Assembly (NCBI GenBank): GCA_050084985.1
Contig: JBITNC010000001.1
Span: 206,708,001-206,772,000, forward strand
Direction: 5' to 3'
Source of the DNA: Nageia nagi
Lineage: Eukaryota > Pinophyta
DNA length: 64,000 nt
Below, piece by piece: positions 47,340-58,760 of the stretch. Under the pieces are notes generated by a model. That model worked only from the letters and a program-made list of their open reading frames with translations. It was not told the origin of the DNA and searched no databases. A program made the translations under genes and the position numbers. Every line of letters starts with the position of its first letter. Position 1 is the first letter of the stretch.

Positions 47340-48194
47340 GGTCCAATCTTGCAGCATTCTGACTACTAGCTCTAAACTAGTCTACCATCCCTCTGTAAGA
47401 AACCAAACCCCCTATAATACCATTAAAAAAGAGAAGAAAATACCTTACAATATAAAAACCTTAGATAAAATATACACCATGGAAACTTTTTGATCACAAA
47501 ATCCTCCTATGCCTATGGGCTCTAGACCCATTGGATGGTAGAAGAAAAGGTTGCATAGAGATAACTATTCTAAAATAATAATACCTAGAAAACCAAAGAT
47601 TCTATAGATAATAACTAGATCCTTTGCAACTATTCTCCCTATAAAAACTAGATCTTCCCTATTTTTGAGATTCATAAAATAATCTTCAGCTAGGCTAGGA
47701 TTTGACACCTTCCAAAATAAAGCCTTAAACCCCACTTCCTCTAAGAGAGATTATCTATAATTCAAAGAAGGTAACATGGGGCTAATATAGAATCAATATT
47801 TAATATCTACAAGCAAGAACCTAGATTCTAAAGAAAATTCCTTTGGACTTTTAGGAACCACCTCCAAATAAATACTAAACGTTACTTCCTCCTCTATGGG
47901 AGAAAAGCAAGATCTAAGGTAGAAATCAAAAACCCCCACAACCCTTGCTAGACCTAGATAGACTAGCTCTTTACTAGTACCATCCTCTATGCATCCTCCA
48001 CTATGAGTTGTGAATACATCATCAGTCAAACCCTCTAGAATAATACTTATTCCACCTACATGAGCCATCTCTTTTGACCACATTATCCTCTCATTTTCAT
48101 AGTATAATATTGATAATGCTATTAATATTGTTAATATATATACTATCACTATTATCAAATAAAAAAATTGATGCATATTAGTGAAGCTTTTCAA
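47340..48194 (-). pseudogene. Unidentified minus-strand reading frame
   Basis: An open stretch of 133 codons (48194-47793) continues with few stops, mostly TAG, to about 47340. The product would have a hydrophobic segment near the start (FYLIIVIVYILTILIALSIL), possibly an artefact of AT-rich drift, then a more ordinary composition with GGISIILEGLTDDVF. The stop pattern resembles other decayed TE genes here. No family recognised. Confidence 0.3.
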
Positions 48195-48517
48195 CTAGAT
48201 TAGCTTTTATAATATGTAAATATTAAAAAATGGTGAATATTCATAAAGCTATTCAACCATATTAGTTTTATGAATATGAAAACATAAAATACTAGTGCAT
48301 ATTCACAAAGCTATTCAATCATATTAGCTTTATGAATATGAAAACATAAAAAATGATGTATATTCATGAAGCTATTTAATCATATTAGCTTCATGAATAT
48401 GAAAATATAAAAAAAATTGATGAATATTTATAAAGATATTCAACTGTATTAGATTTGTAAATATGCACTAATTCTTTATTATTGCATATTCGTAAAACTA
48501 ATACAATTGAATAGCTT
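48173..48517. repeat. Tandem array of palindromic ~62-bp units
   Basis: Five units at a spacing of about 61-63 bases carry ATTCAA(C/T)CATATTAG followed by TTTATGAATATG. Within each unit ATATTCA-AAAGCT and AGCTTTATGAATAT are inverse complements, so every unit can form a hairpin. The last unit (48485-48517) is in the opposite orientation. Element G is inserted at the end of the array. Confidence 0.8.
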
Positions 48518-49116
48518 TGTAGATAGGAAATAATGTGCAATGTAATAAATAAGATAGTATTTCTCTACAATCCAAATACTACACTATACATCTTAAATAT
48601 ACCAATTATTGCAATAGTAAATAACGTACCTTATTATATCTAATAGTCTTCACATATAACACCTTCACATAATTACTATGAACACAATCATCACATGAAC
48701 AACATCTACATCCCTTACAATATCACACTACTATTATCATGAACCATTACAAATTAGACATGCAAATAAGAATATAAGGAATGCAATGAAGGGATAATAA
48801 TAGATCAACTAATAGTTGGTGTTACAAAATACCATTATTATTTAGATGTATGATAGGCATGAAATATCTTATCTAGTTGGTGATGATCTGATCATATGTC
48901 AATGTTTGCCTTTGATATTATTTTATAGCCATGTCTAGATCTCTTCCCTATCTTGGTATCATCACATATTACATAGTTAATGATTCTTTTATGGGCATTT
49001 GATACCACTTATATTGTTTGGTGATCCTATTATATTAAATACAATGCCTTGGGTGTATTTCAACCCTTTATTTACAAAAAATATCTCTTAAGTATCTACA
49101 TTTTTAAGTATCTACA
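48518..49116 (-). repeat. 3' LTR of element G
   Basis: 599 bp, with minus-strand ends TGTAGA and TCTACA. The start is duplicated (TGTAGATACTTAAAAA at 49116 and TGTAGATACTTAAG at 49100). The family palindrome TGGTGTTACAAAATACCA is at 48817-48834. The flank toward the array is AGCTT (48513-48517). Confidence 0.8.
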
Positions 49117-49133
49117 TTTTGCCCCTCTTTAGA
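49117..49133 (-). other. Polypurine tract of element G
   Basis: The minus strand reads AAAGAGGGGCAAAA up to the LTR start, the same tract as in C and H. Confidence 0.8.
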
Positions 49134-49322
49134 TATGTAATGAAATACATTGAGTTACATATCCAAAGAAGAAAAGTATAATAAGTTTTTTGAGAAATTT
49201 AAACTCTTCATTCAGAAACATGATCTATTTATGTAAGCCCTTTCTATTCCCCCTTTTGGTTTGGTTGCCCCATGAACAAGCTCTTTTGCTAGTGCAGCCA
49301 AGATAAAATACCTTAACACTTT

Positions 49323-49398
49323 TCCCCTTGTTATACTTTAGTGTGGACTAAACTACTCAATCCCCTTGTTATACTTTAGTGTGGACTAAACTACTCAT
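49323..49398. repeat. Near-perfect 38-bp tandem duplication
   Basis: The unit TCCCCTTGTTATACTTTAGT plus the following 18 bases occurs twice in a row without a visible difference except the last base. In such decayed surroundings this must be a recent event. Confidence 0.85.
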
Positions 49399-49622
49399 TT
49401 ATCTATGAAGTATAACATCTTTATTACCATATTTGGATATATATGAGGATCATTTTACCATTTTGAATCTTTTAAGGAACATTAAATGATGTCAGTGAAG
49501 TGTCATCTTTTCTTTCATAACATTGACACTTTGAATCCTTTGATTTTTTTTTACTTATAAAGGAAAACCATATTAGAAAATACCTTTTGATAGAATATTG
49601 CATTAGAAATATAGTAGTATTT

Positions 49623-49990
49623 ATGGATACATAGTGAAATATATCATTTATTGGGTATGAGTTAATATCAATATTCTCACTTATGATTGCACCACTAGTT
49701 TCAATTTAAGTGAGTGAACTCTCACCAACCATATCGTTAATCATTGATGATCAAATATTTTGTCCCTAATTCAAAGACATTATGCTTTTAAGGATGTAAG
49801 CATAACCATTTTGGATACATATTAAGGTGCATCATCCATTAGGTATGATCCAATTTTAGCATCATTACTTATGATTGCATCACCAATTTACATTTAAGTA
49901 AATGAATTCTCACTAGTCATATCATTGGCCATCGATAATCAAGAATTTTATGTTCTTGATCTAAATACATTATGTTTACAATTTTATTAT
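49623..49990. repeat. ~188-bp tandem repeats in 3' region of G
   Basis: Two units (starting TGGATACATA at 49623 and 49812) share CTTATGATTGCA, AGTGAATGA-like and CTCTCAC/TCTCACTAG blocks. The same pair is found in H at 55124 and 55313. Confidence 0.75.
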
Positions 49991-50129
49991 AGTTTTATTT
50001 TTATGTAAAATTCATGATATCAATGATGTGTAAGTAATAAATATGATGCTTATGTCATTTTAAAATAAAAAATAGAACCTAAAATTGAAATGAAACATAA
50101 TGTACATGTACCTCAATTAGATGCATTGT

Positions 50130-51260
50130 TAATATTTTAGGCACAAACCTATGCTCATCATGTATAGAACCATTTAATATGGGTGGAATTGAAGTTTTTT
50201 TATTCTTATTTACCATACATTGAAGATGATTTGTATGTACCTAATCTTGTAGCTTCCATAACAACAAAAGTTCATAATCAATTTGGTTCAAATTTTCCTT
50301 TTACCTCATCATTTGTAACATTCTTGTTAATGTTTTCTTTTTGTACCAAGTCTCCTACTTGGAACATCTTTGGCTTAATCTTTTTGTTGAAGGCCCTTTT
50401 TAACCTTGCATGATATTATTTTTGTGCTCAATAGTATGAATTATTTTTTCATCAAGACCTTCTAACTTTTGCAATCTTGCTTGTCATCCTAATCTTATAT
50501 GTCTCCTTGTCATGATATTCTTAAATATGGAATTTCATGTTCTAATAACACAACTACTTCATCATCATAAACTTATGAGAATGGAGTTTCTCCTATTGCT
50601 ATTCTCACACTCATTTTGTATGCCCATAATGCATATGGTAACTATTAATGCCAATCTCTTATATATCTATCTGATGTTTTTGATAGTATGGATTTTATTA
50701 TTTTATTTGATGCCTCTACTTTCCCATTTCCTTATGGGTAGTAAACTAAATAAAACTTTCTATCAATATGAAACTTTTTGCATAAAGCTTTCATATCATT
50801 ATGTTTAAATTTTATTCCATTATCCATAATTAGGTACTATGAGACACCAAACCTTGTGATAATATTCTCAATCAAGAACTTTATAATCTTTTCTTATGTT
50901 ACTGACTTAATTGGGATTTATTCTACCTATTTTTTCATATATTTAGTTGCTATAATGATAAATTTGTACCCCTCTCTAGAATGTGGATTTATCAATCCTA
51001 TTATGTCAATAACCCAAATTGCAAATGGCCATGGTGACACTATTGAGTGGAGCTCCTATGTTGTCTATTTTTCAAGATTTGCATATTTCTAGCATTCCAA
51101 ACAAGTCTTAACATGATCCTTGCAATCTTCCTTCATTATAGGTCAATATCCTTATATATGCCTTTATGTGCTTGCTCAAGTGGTACTTATATTTCATGGT
51201 GTGTTAAGTATCTTAATATGGCTCCATAAAATGAACTTTTATATAATATATCTCCAATGA
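50130..51260 (-). pseudogene. Integrase of element G
   Basis: The zinc region lies near 51180-51060. The core contains WAYKMSVRIAIGETPFSYVY (about 50635-50575) and a target segment with GNGKVEASNK (about 50725). The C-terminal part is very decayed. Stops and frameshifts occur throughout. Confidence 0.7.
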
Positions 51261-51419
51261 TTACATACTTAAGTGTTATCCTTTTTAGCCTTAATTTTTC
51301 ATTTTTATCATTTTTTTGGAATAGTCTAATCTTTGAGATAATTGTAAACATCCACATATCATTCTTGAGAACTCCCTTCTTATGAAATATAATAAATTTC
51401 CACCTCTTACACTTCATAT

Positions 51420-51920
51420 GAATGAGATGGATGACCTAATTTTTTGATTTTAAGAAATATCTCATCATCCTTTATATCTATAGGCATTAAAGAAGCAACT
51501 CTTACCATTGTATCAACATATCTATTATTTTTCCTTGAAATATTATCAATTTTATACTTTTAAAAATGACTTAATATATCAACAACTATCCCTTTATATG
51601 GTTTTATATTTTTATCATATGTGTTATAAAAATATTTAACCTAATTAATGACAAGCTTTGAATCCCATATATTTTCAATTATCAAATTTTTAATAGTGCA
51701 ACTGCCCTTAATCCTAACAATAATGCTTTATATTCTATCATGTTGTTTATATACTTGAATCCAAGTTTATATTCCATTGGAATTACAGCATTGGTTAGAG
51801 ATACAATACAATACCTACTCCTTCCCCATGTGTACATTTTAAACCATAAAAGTATAATGTTTGAATATTTGGTTCATCTTTAGTGTAACAAAAAAATTCA
51901 TGGGGATCTCCCATTGATCT
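51420..51920 (-). pseudogene. Archaeal-type RNase H of element G
   Basis: The minus strand encodes NNMIEYKALLLGLRAVALLK (about 51750) with the catalytic Glu, followed by KIYGIQSLSLI. The upstream FDGS part is lost in stops. Confidence 0.7.
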
Positions 51921-52079
51921 TCATAATGGCACAATTGTGCACCACCATGTCATACACACTCTGAAGGAGGTATATACTAATGATAATCATCTAAGAATTA
52001 TTCATGTATAATTACCCCATCATTTAAAGGTAAATCTACCATCAAATTTGCTATTACTTTGCCCTTTATTAACTTTTAA

Positions 52080-52645
52080 TTTACTACATTGATATCAAAT
52101 TATTGTAACAATATTAACAAATTTGCTACTTTTCTTAACATATGCTATTTAGCTATAAGATACTTTAATGGATATACTAGACTAACAACATATGTAGTAT
52201 AATATAACAAATAATATGTCAACTTTTTTATTGCAAAAACTATACCAAAGCATAGTTTTTCCATAGGAGTGTACCTTTTTTCATATTCTATAAGAGTTTT
52301 GCTAAGGTAATATATTGCTCTTTGTTTCTTTTCATCATCCTACTAACATAACATTACCCCCATTATGGCTGAGATATAGAGATATGTTTCTTTGTTGAAA
52401 TCCATTGGTACTAAAATAGGAGAATTGAGAAAATATTTCTTTATATCCTCAAATGCTTTTTGACATTTATCATCTCATATAAATTTATTATCTTTTTTCA
52501 ATAAATGAGTAAAAGGAAAATATTTATCTCCAAGTTATGAAATAAACCTCCTTACTAAATTTATCTTACCTTGTAGGTTCCCTAATTGCTTCAAAATTTT
52601 TGGAGGTGGCATACTTACAATTGCATTTACCTTCTTGGGATCTAA
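52080..52645 (-). pseudogene. RT thumb and first RNase H of element G
   Basis: Starts in the RT-RNase H connection (PKKVNAIVSMPPPKILKQLG, about 52645-52590). INLVRRFIS, WDDKCQKAF, ISAIMGVMLCQQDD and AIYYLSKTLIEYE follow. It is preceded, without the RT core, by the protease-RT linker. Confidence 0.75.
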
Positions 52646-53130
52646 CTCTAATTTTTATCAACCTCTCTTGATCACTTGTACTAATGTTAACATCTATTAT
52701 CTCTTCTATAAAAAATGTGGACTCTTATTTTCTTTGTAATAATGAAGGTAACTCCTCCAATCTTGATATTCATTGACTATTAATATCATCTTCATTAGCT
52801 TATTATACCTAAAATAATTAATTGAAATTTATCTCTTATCCAAAATATCCATATTGATTAAGGATATAATTTAGTTTTCTTTTTGGATTTGATTTGGATA
52901 ATTTGGAATGTGCCCCCATGTATTCTAATATGTATTCATCAATAGAAAAACAATCAAATTCAAATCTTATAGTATCATCTATCCTTTTTGCCTCATAAAT
53001 TTCATCACACAATTCTATCATATTGCATTCTAGAATAAACTTAATAGCTCTTGTAGTTTATTTTATATTTTGATCACTTTCCAATCCCTTCTTATCTTTC
53101 TAAGTTCCTAAATTGGTAGGAAAAGAAGGC
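52646..53130 (-). pseudogene. Protease-RT linker of element G
   Basis: The frame 53021-52836 encodes DDTIRFEFDCFSIDEYILEY and KLNYILNQYGYFG, the linker block shared with C (12840-12990) and H. Its downstream end at about 52646 is fused to the thumb, showing a deletion. Confidence 0.75.
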
Positions 53131-53135
53131 ATTCC

Positions 53136-53756
53136 TTATTTTGATTTTTCTAATCCTACCCCTTTATAATTGAAATTATCAACCATGTATTTATGCACAA
53201 AGAGAGATGGGAAAGAAGTATATGTATTCCTATTTTTTGTTTTATCCTTTGATTGAATGGGGTTTGGAAATAGATATGCTATTAAATAAGAACTTCCCAT
53301 TTTCCCTTCATTTTCATGATATTTAGGTCCTATATCTCCTTCAACATGACATCCATGCCCTAAATCATTTATAATTTTTGGATGCCCCAAGTCTTTTACG
53401 GAAGCTAACAAATAAAAATTCTCAATTCTATATGTTCTCATTATTGAGTCTGCAACCTTTACCTCTTTTTCTACTTTTATTAATACTAATTCTACCTCTA
53501 ATGGAACTATATAAAATTTAGGATAATTTAAATCCAATCCTTTAATATCTAAATTTGCTAGATTACATAATGCATATGGTTTTGGATCCCTTATAATTGT
53601 ATGTGTATTTCCTTCATATTCATATTTTAGATGACCATGTATTGTAGAAGGTATTACATCCATATCATGTAACCAAGGTCTTCCTAAGAGGAGGTTGTAT
53701 GAAAGCTATCCACTCATAACATGAAAGTTTGATTGGACATTCCTAATACCTAATGT
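53136..53756 (-). pseudogene. Protease end and following region of element G
   Basis: YNLLLGRPWLHDMDVIPST (53712-53650) is the Tat protease end motif. A 175-codon open stretch then runs to 53136, through KPYALCNLANLD and DLGHPKIINDLGH. The matching region in H is 59800-59460 and in C 12240-12480. The active-site half of the protease is not recognisable. Confidence 0.78.
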
Positions 53757-54217
53757 GATTGTAATGTATCCACTTATTATCATCAACCAAAAACCTAAAT
53801 TTAGACCAATATTTTTTTAAATGTAACACTTAAATGATATAGGAATGAATCAATCCTATATAAGCTTGATATGCTACTATCTAGTTCAACACTCATGGCA
53901 AGATTAGCTAAGAACTTGGGGTAACCAACCCTAATAAAGTTTTTTGGTGTTCACTTTTCAACACTCATCCTATTGAGAAGATGCCTCAAAAGTAACCTCA
54001 CCATTCCTATTCCACATCCAATGTGCAATAGGCTCTCTGGTTATTATGTAGTGATTTTCTACTCAGGGCCCATAACAACTAAGAGATCACATTTTCACTA
54101 AGTTAGTCATCATCTCTTGAAGATAACTCTCCATATCATAGGAGTAGTTAACTTGTCCTAGAAAAGCTTCTTTATGAGCAAGTAGCATCACTTATGGAAA
54201 AATCATCATAACCCTAT
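53757..54217 (-). pseudogene. Coding-like fragment S2, upstream of G protease
   Basis: Inverted homologue of 44857-45320. The minus strand translates to SYDMESYLQEMMTNLVK, PIAHWMWNRNGEVTFEA and GYPKFLANLAMSVELDSSIS. It joins the G protease smoothly and is cut by the LTR of H at 54217, which is exactly where homology with S1 ends. It could be the G-specific Gag-protease junction. No named family recognised. Confidence 0.55.
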
Positions 54218-54608
54218 GTGAAAGATGCAAATATATAAACATATGTAAATATGTGCTAAGAGAGATGAAGGGTTTAATAGATCTATGCAAAGGTGGTATT
54301 ACAAAATACCATTATTGGTTAGGTAAAATGATCTTGCATGTTTTGGTTTCTCTTTCTTAATATATATTGATGTCCTTTATGTTTCCTTTTATACTCTTTT
54401 ATTGGAACATTTTTTATCCTCTTTGATTCTTAGGATCATTGCTCATTACATTATTTATGGCATCTTTCTTGATATTTGACACCTATTACATTGTTCAATG
54501 ATCCATTACATTGCCTTGGCTATATTTTAACCCTCTTTATAATACATATTCCTTGATGCTTTAAAATGAATTATTTAATAAGCAATAATTCATTTTTAGG
54601 CATTTACA
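54218..54608 (-). repeat. 3' LTR of element H
   Basis: Minus strand TGTAAATGCCTAAA to CTTTCACA, 391 bp, shorter than the ~600 bp in C and G, so it has lost internal sequence. The palindrome TGGTATTACAAAATACCA is at 54294-54311. Confidence 0.75.
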
Positions 54609-54624
54609 TTTTGCCCCTATTTGG
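54609..54624 (-). other. Polypurine tract of element H
   Basis: Minus strand CCAAATAGGGGCAAAA before the LTR. Confidence 0.8.
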
Positions 54625-55123
54625 AGGTGTGATTTAAAAAATGAGATTACATATCCAAAGAAGAAGTGTAGAAGAAGTTTTTGAAATCTTGATTCAGCAC
54701 TACCATTTGATCATGATGAAAAGGGTCCTTTGCTTCCCCTTTTTGTCTTAGTTTCCCTATAAAAGCTCCTTGATTAGTGTAACCAAGATAAAATTTAAAA
54801 AAATTGTATCTTTTTACCCCTTTTGATATTTCTTCCAACATTTATGATGAAGAGAGTCCTTTGATCCTTTACACTATTCAACCATGAATCTAGCCATTCC
54901 TTCATCTCTAATACTTAGTAATCTAATGCTCTTATATCCATACCTTGATACAAAAAATGTTCCTTTTATTTTAGCTTTTGGTTTGTTGAACTTCACGTTG
55001 ATGACTACATGAAAATAATATTTTTACACTACCAACAATATAGATTCTACATCATTTTATTTCCTTGTTTTGATGTAGATACTTGCAAAAGGTGTTAGAT
55101 ATACCTTGCATGAAAATATTTAG

Positions 55124-55490
55124 GATACATAATGAGTTGCATCATCCATTGATGATGAGTCAATGTCAGCAATCTACTTATAATTGCATCATCAATTTAT
55201 GTTTTAATTAAGTGAACTCTCATTAGTTGTATCGATGGCTATCGGTGATCATACATTTTATGTCTATGACCCTAAGACATTATGCATTCTATGGTTCAAA
55301 TATAAACCTTGTGGATACATAATAAGTTGTATCATTCATTGAATATGAATCAATATCCACATCTTGCTTATGATTGTATCATCATTTTATCTTTTAAGTG
55401 AGTGAACTCTCACTAGCAGTATCGATGGCCATCAATGACCTAGCATTTATATTTCCATATTCTAGAGATATTATACTATTTATTTTCACA
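55124..55490. repeat. ~188-bp tandem repeats in 3' region of H
   Basis: Two units (55124 and 55313, both beginning near GGATACATAAT) share ATTGCATCATCA/ATTGTATCATCA, AGTGAACTCTCA and GTATCGATGGC. They are homologous to 49623-49990 in G. Confidence 0.75.
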
Positions 55491-55624
55491 TAGTTGGTAG
55501 TGTATAGATAGTAATGCACATCATTAGCTATGTGGTAACAATGAAAGAAACTCTATAAATGAAAACAAAAAATAAAATACATGTACTTGCATAAAATATT
55601 CATTATTTTACAAGGTACAAAGCC

Positions 55625-56720
55625 ATTGTCTTATGCATAAAAGCATTTGAGATGCATGGAATTAAAGGTCTTTTGTTCTTTTTTTCCATCTATAGATGAT
55701 AACTTGTAAGATCATGATCCTATTACCTTAATTAAGATAAATGGGCCTAGTTAATTTAGTTAAGATTTTCCTTTTAATTCATCATTTATAGCTATCTTGT
55801 TAATATTTTCCTTCAATACTAATTCTCCCACTTGAAACTCTTTTGACTTGATCTACTTACCAAATGCCCTCTTTAAGTTTTCTTAATATGCTTTTTGGTG
55901 TTCAATTACCTTGATTCTCTTCTCATCAAGTGACTCCAACTGGTGCAATCTAGCCTTCCTTACTTCTTCATCTGATATTTCTCCTTGTAATGAAATTTGT
56001 AAAGATGGTAACTCCAACTCTAATGATACTGCATCCTCATGTTCATAGACTAATGAAAATGGTGTTTCCCTAGTGGATGTTCTAATACTTGTTTTGTATG
56101 CCCAAAAAGCATAGGGTAACTTCTCATGCCAATCTTTTTTGTACCTATCCCATGTTTTTACCAAAATGCTTTTGATTATTTTGTTTGATGACTCTTCCTA
56201 ACCATTCCCTTGAGGATAATAAACTAAAGAAAATATTTAAGCAATATGAAATTTTTTCCATTATCCATGATCAATATTTATGGCATCCCAATCCTGATTA
56301 TGATATTCTCTATCAAGAATGCAATGATCTTATCTTGTGTAACTAATTTCATTGGAATGGATTCAACCCATTTCATAGTAAAATATATAGCTATTATAAT
56401 GAATTTGTGACCTTCCCTTGAATGTGGGTTGATAAGCCTAATCAAATATATGCCCCATGTTGCAAATGACCAAGATGAAACTATGGAATTCAACTCTTGA
56501 TTTGGTTGTTTCTTCAAATTTACATGCTTTTGACATTGTTAATAGGTTTTAACATGATTATTACATTCCTCCTCCAATGTAGGCCAATAGTACCCAATTC
56601 ATAAAAGATTAGTATATAATCATTTTGCATAGAAGTATCCTCCACATAGGCCATCATGTGCTTATTCTAATGTTGTTGCTATTTCATGTTATGTTAGACA
56701 TCTCAACAAAGCTCCATTAA
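55625..56720 (-). pseudogene. Integrase of element H
   Basis: Zinc region near 56690-56530. The core has WGIYLIRLINPHSREGHKFI (about 56460-56400) and WVESIPMKLV. Then [20 protein letters not shown] (about 56107) and the C-terminal SLDEKRIKVIEHQ lead to a KFNGP-like end with GPFILIKVI. Stops and frameshifts are present. Confidence 0.8.
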
Positions 56721-56879
56721 ATAACCTTCTATATAACACTTCATCAATAACCATATACTTAATAGCTTTCATCTTTAATATAACCCTTTTATTTCTATCA
56801 TAACTTTAAGGTATTATTTGATATTTCAAATAATTATAAATATCAACATACCATTGCTTGGAATCATCTTGTAAATTAA

Positions 56880-57370
56880 GCTAAAATACATGAATTTGCT
56901 TTATGTGATCAAGGTAAGAAGGTGTAACAAGTTTTTTAATCTTAAGAATGGTTTCTTCATCCTTTATCTCAATTGGTGCTAATGAAGCTAAACTTACCAT
57001 TACATCTACATACCTATTAGTAGTCCTTGGAAAATTCTGAATAGTATACCTATTAAACTCATCAAGCAACTCAGCAACCATAATCTTATATGGTTTTAAC
57101 TTTTCATTCTTTGTATTGTATGTATCATTAACTTGATTTACCACAAGTTATGAATCATCATATATTTTCAAATCTTTTATATTCAAGGTTATAGCAGCTT
57201 TTAATCCTAAAATTAGAGCTTTATACTCTACCATATTATTGGTGCACTCAAATCTAAGTATATAAGTTATAGGAATTACCTCATTAGTAGGTGATACTAA
57301 AACAATTCCTACCCTTGCTCTATAAGAGCACTTAGATCCATCAAAATATAGGGTCCAAGATGTAGGTTCA
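56880..57370 (-). pseudogene. Archaeal-type RNase H of element H
   Basis: TLYFDGSKCSYRARVGIVL-type start (about 57350), then NNMVEYKALILGLKAA (about 57240), a DDS-LVVNQVNDTYNT segment and RYVDVMVSLASLAPIE. The last part is open from 57144 to 56881. Confidence 0.82.
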
Positions 57371-57599
57371 TCCTATATGTAGCATACATACTAATATGGA
57401 ATTATTATTTCTTTAATATCACATCATTAGCAGCATGAATCATCATCATACTCATTTGGAAACTCTTATTGTACCACTATTCCATCATTTTAAGAGAAGT
57501 TTACTATCAAGTATTAAATTATCTTCCCTTCAAAAAAATTTTTATTTACCATATTGATATTAAATTCTTGCAATAACATAAACCACTTAGCTACCCTTC

Positions 57600-57960
57600 C
57601 TGATAAATGTTATTTTACTTCAAGATATTTCAATGGGTTAACTAGGATAACAACATATGTAGTGCAATATAAAAGATAATGTCTTAATTTTTTTGTAGAA
57701 AAAATAATACTAAAGAAAAACTTTTCCATAGGTGTGTATCTAGTTTCATAATCAATAAGAGTTTTGCTAAAGGTAGTATATTGCCCTTTCTTTATTCTCA
57801 TCATCTTTCTAACATAATATTATGCCCAAGGCATACAAAGTAGCTGATATATGAAGATAGGTCAACTTTACAAAATCCATAGGCACTAATACATGAGGAT
57901 TTAAAGGTATTATTTTATATCCTTAAATGCTTTTTGACATTTTTTATCCCATAAAAACTT
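57600..57960 (-). pseudogene. RNase H (first) of element H
   Basis: The segment YTTFSKTLIDYETRYTPMEK (about 57780-57725) and KKLRHYLLYCTTYVV correspond to the first RNase H. The beginning with ISATLYALGIML is at about 57850. Confidence 0.78.
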
Positions 57961-58760
57961 GACATCCTTTTTCAATAAATGAGTAAATGGCCTACATTTA
58001 TCTCCAAGTTGGAAAATGAATCTTCTTACCAAATTTATCTTTCTTTGAAGACTCCTTAGTTGTTTGAGGTTTCTTGGAATTAGCATGCTTACTATGGTTT
58101 TTACCTTCTTAGGATCTGCCTCAATACCCCTTTTTGAGACCATGAATCCAAGCAATTTTCCTAAGATAACACCAAAAGAACACTTTTGATTTTTGAGTCT
58201 AAGATCATATCTTTTTAGGGTTTAAAATACCTCTTTAAGGAGCTCTAAATGTTATTTTCCTTACTTTTATTTTACCAAGATGTCATCAACATATACCTCT
58301 ACTAATTTATGAATGTGCTTATGGAATATTGACACCATATCCCTTTGGTAGGTAGCATGTATATTTTTAAAAACAAAAGGCATAACCTTCCAACAAAAAT
58401 TTCCACATGGTGTAGTGAAAGTAGTCTTATATTAATTAGTTGAATTGTTTAATATCTAGTTATATCCTAAAACTTCATCTATAAAACATAAATTATCATG
58501 TACAATAATACTATCCATGGTCATATCAATATTAGGTAATGGAAAATCATCTTTTTTAAAAGCATTATTGATGTCATGAAAATTATTACAAAACCTTATT
58601 TCTCCAGTAGGTTTTGTAATAAGAACAATGTTAGCCATCCATTCTAAATAATCAATTGGTTTAATAAATTCAAAATTCAAATATTTCTCTATTTCTTTCT
58701 TAACTAACAAAACCTTAGAAGGATGCATCTTTATTTAGTTTTATTTAATTAGTTTGACTC
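57961..58760 (-). pseudogene. Reverse transcriptase of element H
   Basis: KKEIEKYLNFEFIKPIDYLE, then WMANIVLITKPTGEI and CNNFHDINNAFKKDDFPLPN (58710-58530) give the fingers. The palm is broken, with VDVLVK-like remains (VYVDDILVK, about 58295-58270) holding the catalytic pair. The thumb LGFMVSKRGIEADPKKV is at 58155-58100. Order and content match C. Confidence 0.82.

Larger units (their letters stand above)
48518..53756 (-). mobile_element. Tat-lineage element G (5' end missing)
   Basis: Minus-strand relative of C and H. It has a 3' LTR (48518-49116), PPT, tandem repeats in the 3' untranslated part, integrase, second RNase H, first RNase H, then linker and protease. The RT core is absent. 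Upstream of the protease it continues into segment S2 and is cut by H at 54217. No 5' LTR is in the window. All coding parts are broken. Confidence 0.8.

Noticed and set aside
48173-48517. CRISPR-like array
   Set aside because: Repeats are contiguous palindromic units without unique spacers, in a plant nuclear context.
50512-51092. Plus-strand hydrophobic open frames that look like membrane proteins
   Set aside because: They are antisense to the integrase of G. AT-rich antisense of coding sequence gives Leu/Ile/Phe-rich false proteins.
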